Positions 52,407-60,819 of a stretch of DNA of 64,000 bases are shown piece after piece. The notes under the pieces are model-generated. The model was not told where the DNA came from. It was given only the letters and a program-made list of their open reading frames with translations, and made no database searches. Every line of letters begins with the position of its first letter. The first letter of the stretch is position 1. Location: positions 142,688-206,687 of the forward strand of contig NZ_WAJR01000002.1 of NCBI RefSeq assembly GCF_008831035.1, given 5' to 3'. A program made the position numbers and the translations under genes. This stretch comes from Ellagibacter isourolithinifaciens. Lineage in GTDB: Bacteria > Actinomycetota > Coriobacteriia > Coriobacteriales > Eggerthellaceae.

Positions 52407-53378
52407 TTATCCCTCGCTGTTCGCGATTGCCTGGTCGATGAGCTTGCTGAGCGTTTTCTGCTGCTCGGGGGACGTGATCGCGCCGACGATCGGGTCGCCC
52501 ACGATGTTGCCGTTCTTATCGACGACGTAGGTGGTCGGGTACGAGAACAGCTCGGAGGTGAATTTCCCGGCCTCGCTGCTCGACGCGAACCAGACGTTCT
52601 TGTACGTGACGCCCTTCTTCGCGAGGATGTCCTTTGCCTCGGAGATCGCGGTCGCGTCACCGTCGAGCGTGAAGGAATTCACGCCCACGACTTGGCCGCC
52701 CTTGCTGGCAAGCTCCTTGTTGAGCGCTTCCAAGTCGCCCAGCTCGCCCACGCACGGCTTGCAGGTGGTGAACCAGAAGTTGACCACGGTCACCTTGCTC
52801 TCCGAGAAGAGCTTGTCGCTGGTCACTTCGTTGCCGTCGAGGTCTTTCCCCTGGAAACTCGGGAACTTGCTCGCACTGGCAGCGGCGCCTGCGCCATTCG
52901 GCATGCCGGCGCTCGACGCGTCGACGCTCTCCCCCGAGCTCGGGGAGCTACCGCATCCGGGGAAGTCCTTCTCGAGGGCCGCGAGCTTGTCCTCGATTTC
53001 CTTCACCTGCTGCGCTCCGGTCTTGAGCGTCTTCAATTCCTCGGCCGAGAACTGGTCTTTGGCGCCCTCGATCGTGTCGAGGAGGAAGTCGCCGTAATTC
53101 TTGCCGTCCTCGATCATCGGCATGTCCTTGTTGGCTGACAGAAACACTTTTTCCCACAGCTTCGAGTTGCTGGAGAGGATCTCGTTTTCCTTCTGCATGA
53201 GCTTTTGGTGCAGCTCGGCTGCCTCCTCGGCGTTCTTCGGCTGCGTTGCCAGCAAAGTCGCGATATCGGTGTTGCTGCTTGTCGAGGTTGCCTCGCTATC
53301 CTTAGGAGACGAACAGGATGCAAGGCTGAACGCCAAAAGGGAGACTACCAGCACTACCGCAATTTTCGTTAGTTTCAT
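52407..53378 (-). CDS. Thioredoxin-like (TlpA family) lipoprotein
   Basis: Membrane-anchored extracytoplasmic thiol-disulfide protein of 323 residues. The ATG at 53378 is preferred, with GGAGGA six bases upstream. A lipoprotein signal ends at LASC. A helical, charged segment and a Ser/Gly/Ala linker follow. The thioredoxin fold (FPSFQGKDLDGNEVTSDKLF, VTVVNFWFTTCKPCVGELGDLEALNKEL) holds the CxxC pair TCKPC. In this operon it probably passes reducing power to the methionine sulfoxide reductase. Confidence 0.92.
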   Translation of the reverse strand: MKLTKIAVVLVVSLLAFSLASCSSPKDSEATSTSSNTDIATLLATQPKNAEEAAELHQKLMQKENEILSSNSKLWEKVFLSANKDMPMIEDGKNYGDFLLDTIEGAKDQFSAEELKTLKTGAQQVKEIEDKLAALEKDFPGCGSSPSSGESVDASSAGMPNGAGAAASASKFPSFQGKDLDGNEVTSDKLFSESKVTVVNFWFTTCKPCVGELGDLEALNKELASKGGQVVGVNSFTLDGDATAISEAKDILAKKGVTYKNVWFASSSEAGKFTSELFSYPTTYVVDKNGNIVGDPIVGAITSPEQQKTLSKLIDQAIANSEG

Positions 53379-53430
53379 AATCATTCCTCCATTTGCAATC
53401 GTTTGCTTTGCTTGTCGTTTTCTCAATTCG

Positions 53431-54339
53431 TCAGTTCTCTTCGCATTGCTGATTCGGTTGCTTTTCCGGTAAGCTCAGGCCGTAGCTGAAGCCGATGGCG
53501 TCGGTCGGGCAGGCCCTTATACACTTGCCGCAGCGGATGCACTCGGTGTGATTGGGCGACTCCGTGACCTTGACGTCCATCTTGCACGTCTTCGCGCACG
53601 TGCCGCACGAGATGCATCGGTGCTGGTCAACCTTTATTCCAAGCAGGGATACCTTGTTCATGAGCGCATAGAGAGCGCCGAGCGGGCAGACCCATTTGCA
53701 AAATGGGCGATAGATGAGCACGCTCAAGACGACCACTGCGATCAGAACGACGAGCTTCCAGGTGAACAACGCTCCCAATGCGGAGCGTATGCCACTATCG
53801 ACGATGGCGAGCGGAATCGCGCCTTCGAGCACTCCTTGCGGGCAGAGGTACTTGCAGAAGTATGGGTCGCCCATCCCGACGTCGTTGACAAGCAGTGCGG
53901 GCAGCAAGATCACGGTGAGCAGCAGTACGACGTACTTCAGGTACCTAAGCGGTTTGAGTTTCCTTGTGGACAGCTTCTTGCCAGGGATTTTATTCAGCAG
54001 CTCCTGCAGCCAGCCGAAGGGGCAGAGGAATCCACACACGAAACGCCCCAACAGCACGCCGATGAGAATCAAAAACCCGGTCACGTAGTACGAGAAGCTG
54101 AACTTCGACGAGCCCACGATTGCCTGAAACGACCCGATGGGGCAGGCGCCTGTGGCCGCGGGGCAGGAATAGCAGTTCAGGCCGGGTACGCAGACCGCTT
54201 TGCCCTGCCCCTGATAGATAGTGCCCTTGAAGAAGTTCGGCAGGTGGATATTGGTGAGCAGCGTCGCGCCCGCTTGGATCCAGCTACGGAAGCGGCTCAA
54301 AAACTGCGATATGGGGTTTCTTCTCTTATCCAATTCCAA
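53431..54339 (-). CDS. NapH-like membrane polyferredoxin
   Basis: Membrane protein with about five helices and several iron-sulfur motifs: GLNCYSCPAATGACPIGSFQ, FVCGFLCPFGWLQELL, YFCKYLCPQGVLEG, FCKWVCPLGALYAL, and a C-terminal two-cluster ferredoxin (CISCGTCAKTCKMD, CIRCGKCIRACPTDAIG). It is expected to move electrons across the membrane to the thioredoxin-like lipoprotein. The start is uncertain: TTG at 54339 or 54333 has a nearby GGAG, and ATG 54381 is also in frame. All overlap the tiny CXXC gene upstream. Confidence 0.87.
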   Translation of the reverse strand: MELDKRRNPISQFLSRFRSWIQAGATLLTNIHLPNFFKGTIYQGQGKAVCVPGLNCYSCPAATGACPIGSFQAIVGSSKFSFSYYVTGFLILIGVLLGRFVCGFLCPFGWLQELLNKIPGKKLSTRKLKPLRYLKYVVLLLTVILLPALLVNDVGMGDPYFCKYLCPQGVLEGAIPLAIVDSGIRSALGALFTWKLVVLIAVVVLSVLIYRPFCKWVCPLGALYALMNKVSLLGIKVDQHRCISCGTCAKTCKMDVKVTESPNHTECIRCGKCIRACPTDAIGFSYGLSLPEKQPNQQCEEN

Positions 54340-54472
54340 TGCACTCCAAGCACAGTCGAATTGCCTTGGCCAGCACGGCATCTGCTTCGCCCCTCATTGC
54401 GCCGAGGCATACCATGGCCACTCCGGCTGCCACCAAGGCAACTTGCGCTACAGGCTTTATCGCTTTGAACAA
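54326..54472 (-). CDS. CD1871A-type CXXC membrane peptide
   Basis: A 48-residue peptide: one membrane helix (VAQVALVAAGVAMVCLGAMRGE) and a C-terminal cysteine pair in CLECIGIG directly before the stop, the hallmark that I recall for the CD1871A family of small CXXC proteins. The TTG start at 54472 follows AAAGGAG; a GTG a few codons upstream is possible. It overlaps the NapH-like gene and is expected to be a redox relay in the same operon. Confidence 0.8.
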   Translation of the reverse strand: MFKAIKPVAQVALVAAGVAMVCLGAMRGEADAVLAKAIRLCLECIGIG

Positions 54473-54519
54473 TCCAATCGCTCCTTTCACTCGCTTTCTA
54501 ATATGTGACCTGCGAAAAC

Positions 54520-54966
54520 CTACTCATCGAACAGGTCGAGGAGATGCCCGTAGCCCTCGGATCGCATCTTCGCGTACGGTACAAAGCGCAAAGGCACACT
54601 GTTGATGCAGTAACGCACGCCGTTGGGGGACTCTGGGTCATTGGTGAACACGTGGCCGAGATGGGAATCGCCAGGGTCGATGCGCAGTTTGGAGAACAGC
54701 TCCATCTTCGCTTTCGGGATGTGGCAGTAGCCGCCGGGGATTGACTGCATCAGTTGCTCCATGCCCCAGAAACAACCACCTGTCAGGTAGATGACGTTTT
54801 CCGTGGTTTCCTTGTACATGCTTTTCTCACCTTCCATATGTGCGGGCCCCTCGATTGAATCAGTTTTTCTCGCTCCGTTCTCCTTGGAGGCGACCCGCTG
54901 AAAGGCGGCGTATCCGCCCAGCGCCAATGTCGCTGCGAGCAGAAGCGGCAGTGCTTTTCGACGCAT
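54520..54966 (-). CDS. msrAB: Internally deleted MsrA-MsrB methionine sulfoxide reductase
   Basis: A 148-residue exported protein that reads as a full MsrA-MsrB fusion with two internal pieces missing in frame. After a signal-anchor and linker it has the MsrA start with catalytic Cys65 (TGGCFWGMEQLMQSIPG). It then jumps to the end of the MsrA domain (GYCHIPKAKMELFSKLRIDPG) and jumps again to the end of MsrB (DSHLGHVFTNDPESPNGVRYCINS, catalytic Cys120). Normal fusions are more than twice as long. Both cysteine motifs survive, but most of each fold and the MsrB zinc cysteines are gone, so activity is doubtful. It is the first gene of the redox operon. Confidence 0.8.
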   Translation of the reverse strand: MRRKALPLLLAATLALGGYAAFQRVASKENGARKTDSIEGPAHMEGEKSMYKETTENVIYLTGGCFWGMEQLMQSIPGGYCHIPKAKMELFSKLRIDPGDSHLGHVFTNDPESPNGVRYCINSVPLRFVPYAKMRSEGYGHLLDLFDE

Positions 54967-55082
54967 GGTTTTGTCCCCCTTTCGGGAGAAATCAGGCTAT
55001 TCCTTCCGCTTCGGGGTCCATTGGAACATATCGCCTATAAAATCCGTGTTAAGAGAGGCGACGTCTGCGCAAGGAGGCCCGT

Positions 55083-55757
55083 ATGCGCATTTTGGTTGTT
55101 GAAGACGAGCGGTCGCTTTGCGATGCGATTGCGCGCAGCTTGAGGCGCCTTGCCTACAGCGTTGACTGCTGCCACGACGGGCGAGATGCTATGGATTTTC
55201 TCGCCGTCGAGCGCTTCGATCTCGTCGTGCTCGATTTGAACCTTCCCGGAGCTGATGGCATGACGGTGCTTAGGACGCTGAGGGAAGTTGACTGCGAGAC
55301 CAAGGTGCTCATCTTGTCGGCTCGCAGCGAGGTCGCCGAGAAGGTAGCCGGGCTTGATGCGGGAGCGAACGATTACCTGACGAAGCCGTTTCACCTCGAA
55401 GAGCTCGCGGCGAGGATCCGCAGCCTCACACTGAGGCGCTTTACGCAAAATGATGTGCTGCTGACCTGCGGAAATCTGACATTTGACACAAAGGCTCGTC
55501 GGGCTTTTGCAGGCGATGAGGCTTTGTCTCTCACGCGGAAGGAGACCGGGATACTCGAATACATGATGCTCAACCAGGGGCGGCCGGTCAGCCAGGAGGA
55601 GCTGCTCGAACACGTGTGGGACAGCAGCGTGAACAACTTCAGCAACTCGATCAGGGTGCACATCTCCGCTCTGAGGAAGAAGCTGCGCGCTGCCTTGGGG
55701 CACGACCCCATACGCAATCGCATTGGGGAGGGCTACGTGATGGAGGAGGCCGAATGA
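55083..55757 (+). CDS. OmpR-family response regulator
   Basis: A 224-residue regulator: receiver domain with acidic pocket (VVEDER), phospho-acceptor Asp51 in VVLDLNLPG and TKPF lysine loop, followed by an OmpR winged helix (LSLTRKETGILEYMMLNQGRPVSQEELLEHVWD, NSIRVHISALRKKL). AAGGAGG precedes the ATG. It is divergent from the methionine sulfoxide reductase operon (116-base gap), which it probably controls with the overlapping kinase. Confidence 0.95.
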   Translation: MRILVVEDERSLCDAIARSLRRLAYSVDCCHDGRDAMDFLAVERFDLVVLDLNLPGADGMTVLRTLREVDCETKVLILSARSEVAEKVAGLDAGANDYLTKPFHLEELAARIRSLTLRRFTQNDVLLTCGNLTFDTKARRAFAGDEALSLTRKETGILEYMMLNQGRPVSQEELLEHVWDSSVNNFSNSIRVHISALRKKLRAALGHDPIRNRIGEGYVMEEAE

Positions 55758-56902
55758 GAAGGCTCTCGCTGCAGTGGCGCATCACGTTGATGACGGCCCT
55801 TCTCGTGTGCGTAATGTGCGTGCTGATGAACTGCCTGATCGGGTATTCGGGGATGCGATATATGGACTCGATCGGCAGCGGCATATCGGCATGCGGCGAC
55901 ATCGGCGATGGTGCCGCTGCGTCGTTCGACCCCGACAATCGTGAGCTCGACGAAGAGCTCACGATTGTTGTGAGCAACGCGCAGGAATCCTTCAGCACGA
56001 CCAATTGGCTTATCACAATTGCGGTGACGCTGCTCGGTGGTGTGCTGGCGTACTTCGTCAGCGGCCGTGCGCTCAGGCCGCTGCGGGCTTTTGCGTCGCA
56101 GGTTGAGAACGTGCAACCGAGCAACCTCGCGGACATGAAGATTAGCGAGGACGTGCTGCCTGAGTTCAAGCAGTTCAGCAAGTCGTTCAACAGCATGATT
56201 GACCGCCTCGACGAAGGCTTTAGCGCACAGCGGCAGTTCACGGGGAACGCCGCGCACGAGCTGCGGACGCCGCTTGCACTCATGCAGGCGCAGGTCGAGC
56301 TGTTCTCCGTCGAACACCCCGACGTGGGGTCTGAGGAGGCTGCCTTTCTCGAGCTTCTGCAGGAGCAGACCGAGAAGATGTCGCAGATGACGAAGACGCT
56401 GCTCGAGATGAGCGAGCTTCGCAGCGTGCCCTGCAACGACCGGATTGAGTTAGCGCCGATGGTCGAGGAGGTTCTCGCCGATCTTGCACCCCTCGCCGAG
56501 GCGCGCAAGATCGCCCTTGAGCGTAACGGGGATGCCCAGTTGATTGGCAGCGACACGTTGGTATATCGGCTCGTGTTCAACCTGGTCGAGAACGCAATTC
56601 GTTACAGTCGACCCGACACGGCGGTTCGCGTCTCCACCTGCGAGGAGGGCGGGCGCGTTATCCTGCGGGTCGAGGATAGCGGCCCTGGGATTCCCGAGCA
56701 GTTCAAGGAGAGCATTTTCCAGCCGTTCTTCCGCGTCGATTCGTCCCGCAGCAGGGAATACGGCGGCGTTGGGTTGGGGCTTTCGCTCGTGTGGGAAATC
56801 GCCGCACTTCACGGCGGTACGGTGGAGGTCGAGGCGAGCTCCGAGGACGGCACCATCATGCGCGTGGAGCTCCCCGTTGGGGAGGCTGTTACGACCGCGT
56901 GA
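55754..56902 (+). CDS. Sensor histidine kinase
   Basis: A 382-residue membrane kinase. Two transmembrane helices (about 10-32 and 80-100) flank a short acidic extracytoplasmic loop, followed by a HAMP region, the phospho-acceptor helix AAHELRTPLALMQ, N box LVENAIRYS, G1 DSGPGIP and G2 GGVGLGLSL. The start overlaps the regulator stop by ATGA. It may sense oxidative or periplasmic redox stress, judging from the divergent operon. Confidence 0.95.
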   Translation: MRRLSLQWRITLMTALLVCVMCVLMNCLIGYSGMRYMDSIGSGISACGDIGDGAAASFDPDNRELDEELTIVVSNAQESFSTTNWLITIAVTLLGGVLAYFVSGRALRPLRAFASQVENVQPSNLADMKISEDVLPEFKQFSKSFNSMIDRLDEGFSAQRQFTGNAAHELRTPLALMQAQVELFSVEHPDVGSEEAAFLELLQEQTEKMSQMTKTLLEMSELRSVPCNDRIELAPMVEEVLADLAPLAEARKIALERNGDAQLIGSDTLVYRLVFNLVENAIRYSRPDTAVRVSTCEEGGRVILRVEDSGPGIPEQFKESIFQPFFRVDSSRSREYGGVGLGLSLVWEIAALHGGTVEVEASSEDGTIMRVELPVGEAVTTA

Positions 56903-57063
56903 TACGCAGGGAGCGCACTGCGGCCGCCCCAACTGCGCAGGGCGCGCAATCGCCGCCCTTGGTTTGGCCAGGGCGAGACGCACGTTCAAAACCCCGAGTT
57001 CGTGGTCATTCGGGGAGTTGTGCGACGTGCTCTCCGCTGGAAAGACGTACGGGAGGGCGGAAT

Positions 57064-57789
57064 CTAGCTCACGCAGACGACGTGCAGCACGTTTCCGTCT
57101 ACGGTGAAGGCGACGTCGTGCGAGGAGTAGGCAAGGTGGTACACGCGCGAGGGGTTGTGCTTGCTTCCCGCGCGCCGCGGGTCTTGCCTCAGCACCTCGA
57201 TGAGGCCGGCGAGCTTGTCTTGCTCGATTGATTCGCGAAGCTGGTCAGGGAAGTCGACCGTAAGCTCGTGCCACGGCGCGTCTTCGATCCATCCGCCGCG
57301 GGCATCGGGATGGCAGTCGGCGAAGGGGATATAGGGCTTGATGTCGAGAATCGGCGTGCCGTCTCGCAAATCGGCCCCGAGGACGTGGAGCACGGGCCCG
57401 GCGTCGGTGCGCTCTACCCGATCGAGCTTCACGCAGCTTAAGCCTAGCGGGTTCGGGCGAAAGGGGCTGCGCGATGCGAAAACGCCCACCCGCTCGGTGC
57501 CGCCCAGTCGCGGAGGCCGCACGGTCGGAGTCCATCTGGCGTCTGCCCCGTTCCTGTAAGGCGCCGCGGAATCGGCTGCGATGTCCTCGGCGGTGCCGCC
57601 AGGCACGCCGTTCTCGAACTGCCAGATTAGCCAGAGGTGTGAAAAGCTCTCGATGCCCGCAACTGCCGATTCGAGGGCGCATCCGGGTTCGAATACGATG
57701 CATCCTCGCAGATGGGGCGCAAGGAAGCTGTTGCGGGGGATCCCGAACTTCTGCGGAAGGTCGGTGCGGATGTGCGCTATCGGCTTCAT
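57064..57789 (-). CDS. trmO: tRNA (t6A37) N6-methyltransferase TrmO
   Basis: A 241-residue protein of the TsaA/TrmO family, which methylates t6A at position 37 of threonine tRNA. Visible motifs are IPRNSFLAPHLRGCIVFEP, FSHLWLIWQF, VRPPRLGGTERVGVFASRSPFRPNPLGLS and DIKPYIPFAD, with a C-terminal HNPSRVYHLAY. It follows the histidine kinase gene convergently, with a 160-base gap that shows nothing clear. Confidence 0.93.
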   Translation of the reverse strand: MKPIAHIRTDLPQKFGIPRNSFLAPHLRGCIVFEPGCALESAVAGIESFSHLWLIWQFENGVPGGTAEDIAADSAAPYRNGADARWTPTVRPPRLGGTERVGVFASRSPFRPNPLGLSCVKLDRVERTDAGPVLHVLGADLRDGTPILDIKPYIPFADCHPDARGGWIEDAPWHELTVDFPDQLRESIEQDKLAGLIEVLRQDPRRAGSKHNPSRVYHLAYSSHDVAFTVDGNVLHVVCVS

Positions 57790-57914
57790 GCTGCTCCTAT
57801 GCTTGCGGGTGGTCTGTCTGACATAGCGGGTTCTATGTGCTCATCAGCCAATCTGCTGGCGCAAGGCTTGCCCCGCGCGCCAAATGAAGCGCGACCTTGC
57901 AGATGAGCCAGTCG

Positions 57915-58719
57915 CTATCGCTTAATCCAGGAGGTCTCGGGACGGCAGATAAGACGCGCGTTGTTGTAGGCCATCTCAATCGTGAGGCAGGTGCGTGCGG
58001 CGTAGAACCCGTCTTCGCGCTGGATGGTCAGCGCCAGTTCGGGCTTGTCGCTGGTCAGGCACAGCGGCAGCAGCAACTGGATCCGGCCGCCATAGAACTG
58101 CGGCACGGCGAGCGTATAGTTGGCCGCGGCGCGGCGGGCTGCTTCGGCGACGGCGCCCTCGAAGGCGCGGCGCAGCAGCAGCGAGTTGTCTTCCCCCACG
58201 AGACTCGTGGGAATGCGCGTCAGATTCTCCTCATCGCCTAAGATGTGGTCGATGTTGGATCGGATGGGCAGGCGGTAGTCGAAGACGAGCTCGGAGGGGT
58301 CCTCGGCAAAGTGCACACGGCAGGGAAGGTACTCGAAGGCGACCAGCGCCGGATCGCTCTCTTTGAAGAAGCCCTTCAAAAACCAGTGCTGGCGCGCGTC
58401 GGGCTTGGTGTTGGGCTCGAACAGGCCGTAGATGTTCTCGTAGCGGCGTGTGTACAGGCCTGTGTTGAACAGGCAGCGGCCGTCGTCGAAGACTAATGGC
58501 AGGTTGGACGGCGATTCTTGCTCCGCGTCTCGCTCGCTCCGCGTCTCGCTCGGTTAGGACCATCGCGCGGCTAAACGAGAACGACAGGTAGTTTTTGAGA
58601 ATGCGGTTGTTGAGGCCCCAGTCCTCGGGATCGGCCAGATCGACCAGGCGGTCGTAGCAGGGCTCGGGGCAGAATGCGAAGTCGTACAGGTTGCTGCACA
58701 GGGTGCTAGGGATTTCCAT
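57915..58719 (-). pseudogene. DUF3825-like protein gene broken by a 16-bp tandem duplication
   Basis: The gene starts at ATG 58719 behind AGGA (MEIPSTLCSNLYDFAFCPEP) and runs in frame to LTERDAE near 58530. There a perfect direct duplication of 16 bases (58520-58551) shifts the frame. Removing one copy restores a single frame through ESPSNLPLVFDDGRCLFNTG to the natural stop at 57915, giving about 262 residues. The intact product resembles DUF3825 proteins (FDDGRCLFNTGL, LPCRVHFAEDP, RSNIDHILGDEENLTRIP); function unknown. Slippage between two and one copies could switch it on. Confidence 0.8.
58520..58551. repeat. 16-bp perfect tandem duplication
   Basis: GCTCCGCGTCTCGCTC occurs twice head to tail inside the DUF3825-like gene. 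Because 16 is not a multiple of three, the second copy causes the frameshift. Confidence 0.95.
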
Positions 58720-58839
58720 ATGGTGTCCTTTTGGTGGCTGGGCGGTCAATTGGCTTGATTTTACCCGTAAAAGTGAGGGTTGGTGCGCTGGTATTCCTTA
58801 GGTGTTGCCTGAAGTTTTTCGTCGCATATTGATTTGCGA

Positions 58840-58881
58840 GTGAGACAAATCACCCGACCTCAGTCTCGACCTCTGTCTTAC
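58840..58881. repeat. Palindromic intergenic repeat, copy B
   Basis: GTGAGACAAATCACCCGACC with closing arm TGTCTTAC, related to the copies at 43607-43779. It lies in the gap before the glyoxalase stump. Confidence 0.6.
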
Positions 58882-58962
58882 CTGTCGTGCAGAGCTGTCG
58901 ATGTGCATTCGGATAATAGGACAATACTCAAAACTGACATCAGAATCAGGAGGAGATACAAC

Positions 58963-59253
58963 ATGAAAGCAAAGTTCGTGCATCGCTGCACCCATGTGCT
59001 GGACAAGGAAGCGAGCATCAAGTTCTACGAAGAGGCGCTTGGCTTCAAGGTTGTGCAAGAGATGGGCCCTGAGGACGGGTCTTGGACCAACACCTTCATG
59101 GCGAACGACGAAGCTCCTTTCGAAATCGAGCTTTGCTTCAATTTTCGCACGACCTCGCTTTACCTCGAAGAATGCCAAGCAAAGCGCACCGAAAACGGCA
59201 GCGAAGATGACCACGCCGAATACCGCGTCCATTGCCAAGCTAGAACCCCATAA
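58963..59253 (+). pseudogene. Truncated glyoxalase/VOC-family gene
   Basis: The gene begins normally (AGGAGGAG site, then MKAKFVHRCTHVLDKEASIK and FYEEALGFKVVQEMG) as a lactoylglutathione-lyase-like protein. The family match ends after about 60 residues, near 59145 (FEIELCFNF). Beyond that the frame reads antisense to the converging membrane-protein fragment up to a stop at 59253. Half of the VOC domain is missing, so it is almost surely non-functional. Confidence 0.8.
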
Positions 59254-59691
59254 GACGCCATCGATTGGTACAAGCTGAATTTCGGCGATGAAACGCATGG
59301 CGGCGATGGCAAGTGTGCTTGCGATGCCGGTGATACCTGAGATAAGCAGGAAGTAGCCCATGGGAATGTGCTCGGTCTGCCCAAAGCGGTTGGTATCGAC
59401 ATAGCCCTTACGCGTTTGCGACACAGCGCAGACGATCATCACGATGAAAAGCCATGCGTACATGACGGTGTCAACGGGATTTGCGAAGAGGCGAAACGCT
59501 TCATTGGCGTCATCGTGCACCCACGCAACCTGCTGCGCTATGATCTGATACACAAGCAGCATGAGCATGCCGAACGATAGCAGCATGAACCCAAGTTTGT
59601 AATTTTCGCATTCTCGGCCTCGAGGCGCTCATCCTTCGGGCCTGCGTATGCGCGCCATTTTTTTGGCAAGTCTTATATTTTGCCGCTTCAT
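59147..59691 (-). pseudogene. Decayed membrane protein gene (possibly DUF6773-like)
   Basis: A good start (AGGAGAGAATT then ATG at 59691, MKRQNIRLAKKMARIRRPE) is followed by at least two frameshifts before the readable membrane part (MLLSFGMLMLLVYQIIAQQV, YAWLFIVMIVCAVSQTRKGYVDTNRFG, PMGYFLLISGITGIASTLAI). It then stops abruptly at the junction with the glyoxalase stump near 59147. The family name is a guess from memory. Confidence 0.65.
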
Positions 59692-59756
59692 AATTCTCTC
59701 CTAAAGGAATAATTCGGGTTTGGGCAACGTGCTGGGTTGGGAATGGTGAAATCGGG

Positions 59757-59819
59757 TTAGCGCTCTTCGTCCCAGAAAAGGTCGTTTAGTGCGACGTGAA
59801 GGGTTTTGCAAATGGCGAC
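59757..59819 (-). pseudogene. C-terminal tail of an XRE-family regulator
   Basis: The last 20 codons read VAICKTLHVALNDLFWDEER, the typical end of small Cro/XRE regulators encoded beside such membrane proteins. Everything before it is replaced by the von Willebrand A fragment. Confidence 0.6.
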
Positions 59820-60195
59820 ACATAAATCTCCTCGTTTTGCAGGGCGATCCTATCGATGAAGCTATAGGCTGCATTCTTCAGCGCGTCGATGCGCTTGGTC
59901 GTGTCGCTTTCGCTCATGGGATTGTCCATCGAGCCGGAAGCATCCAGCACCAGCACGATGTCGAGCGGCGTGGTTGAGGTTGATTTCGCATTCGAAGTGG
60001 GCGAAGGCGTTGAAAGCGCCGTTATGAACGCTGAATCGCCGCGCTCTGTAGCGGTGTCGCTACTTATGGTAATTGCTGTGTCAGCTGTTGCGGAAGAATG
60101 GCCGTTGTCCCATCGTCTGCAAAGGCGAAGCTACTCCCCAGGCACATAAGAGCAAGCGCTAAGACCATTGCCAGTAATGGGCGAATTCGTTTCAT
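59820..60195 (-). pseudogene. 5' part of a secreted von Willebrand factor A-domain protein
   Basis: A signal peptide (MKRIRPLLAMVLALALMCLG, then SSFAFAD) starts at 60195. After a frameshift about 30 codons in, the frame continues through ITISSDTATERGDSAF to a vWFA domain start with the MIDAS motif (PLDIVLVLDASGSMDNP). It is cut off at EEIY, where the XRE tail begins. This is a surface or pilus-type protein remnant. Confidence 0.7.
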
Positions 60196-60258
60196 CTTCG
60201 ATCCCCAATCCTGCTTTCGTTTGCTAATAAATGTTCTTATGCTTCCGAGTTTGCAACA

Positions 60259-60440
60259 TCAAGGGATATTCGCGTACCACTCAACCCACTTTTGCCATGC
60301 AATAAGGGGCATTCCAATTGGATCATCGCAGATGCAGGGCACGTTTGTAACGGGCATATATACGAATACCTTTACTTCATAGCAAAGATAGCGCGTGCTC
60401 CAAAGGAATTGGGCTACGCGCCGTATTTTGGATTAAAGAC
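60259..60440 (-). pseudogene. Unidentified coding fragment
   Basis: A frame without a proper start reading VKVFVYMPVTNVPCICDDP, IGMPLIAWQKWVEWYANIP and a stop. The composition is protein-like, but I do not recognise it. It lies just upstream of the vWFA fragment on the same strand. Confidence 0.3.
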
Positions 60441-60450
60441 TTGAAATAAT

Positions 60451-60523
60451 AGTTGCAGGTGGCTTGGTAGGCCCCGAAACGCTCTGAAGCAAACTCGAGC
60501 GTTTTGAATGGTTGCAGGTGGCT
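60451..60523. repeat. Direct repeat GTTGCAGGTGGCTT flanking a hairpin
   Basis: The 14-base sequence occurs at 60451-60464 and 60510-60523. Between them AAACGCTC / GAGCGTTT (60476-60503) can form a terminator-like hairpin. The rest of the gap up to the AbiEii gene contains no supported gene. This may mark the edge of the accessory block. Confidence 0.5.
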
Positions 60524-60748
60524 TACAAAAAAGTGATTCAGCTTACTCCCGCTCGATCGTTAAAATCTCTCTCCAGTTTGCCTCAGTTTGTCCCACTTGC
60601 ATCCAGTCTCAAAAAATGCCGCGAATCCATGGGGTCAAATCTGGGTCACGGGTTTCGGGACGGGGCAGGGCGCTTTCGTGGGCCACAGTGGGTCACGAAA
60701 GCTGGCGAGTGGGCTCTCAAGGTGTTTTGATTGCATGGCAAGAGAGAA

Positions 60749-60775
60749 GCAGCAGGCAGGCCCCGTTCCTGCTGC
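60749..60775 (-). terminator. Terminator of the AbiE operon
   Basis: GCAGCAGG / CCTGCTGC perfect 8-bp stem about 45 bases beyond the toxin stop; the minus-strand tail is TTCTCTCTTG. Confidence 0.5.
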
Positions 60776-60819
60776 GCGCTTTCCCCAGGCCGGCATCGCC
60801 CGTCCGCTTCCGCCCGAGT

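Noticed and set aside
60451..60523. Integration (att) sites of a prophage or island
   Set aside because: The 14-base direct repeats are only 59 bases apart, with no integrase or tRNA gene nearby.
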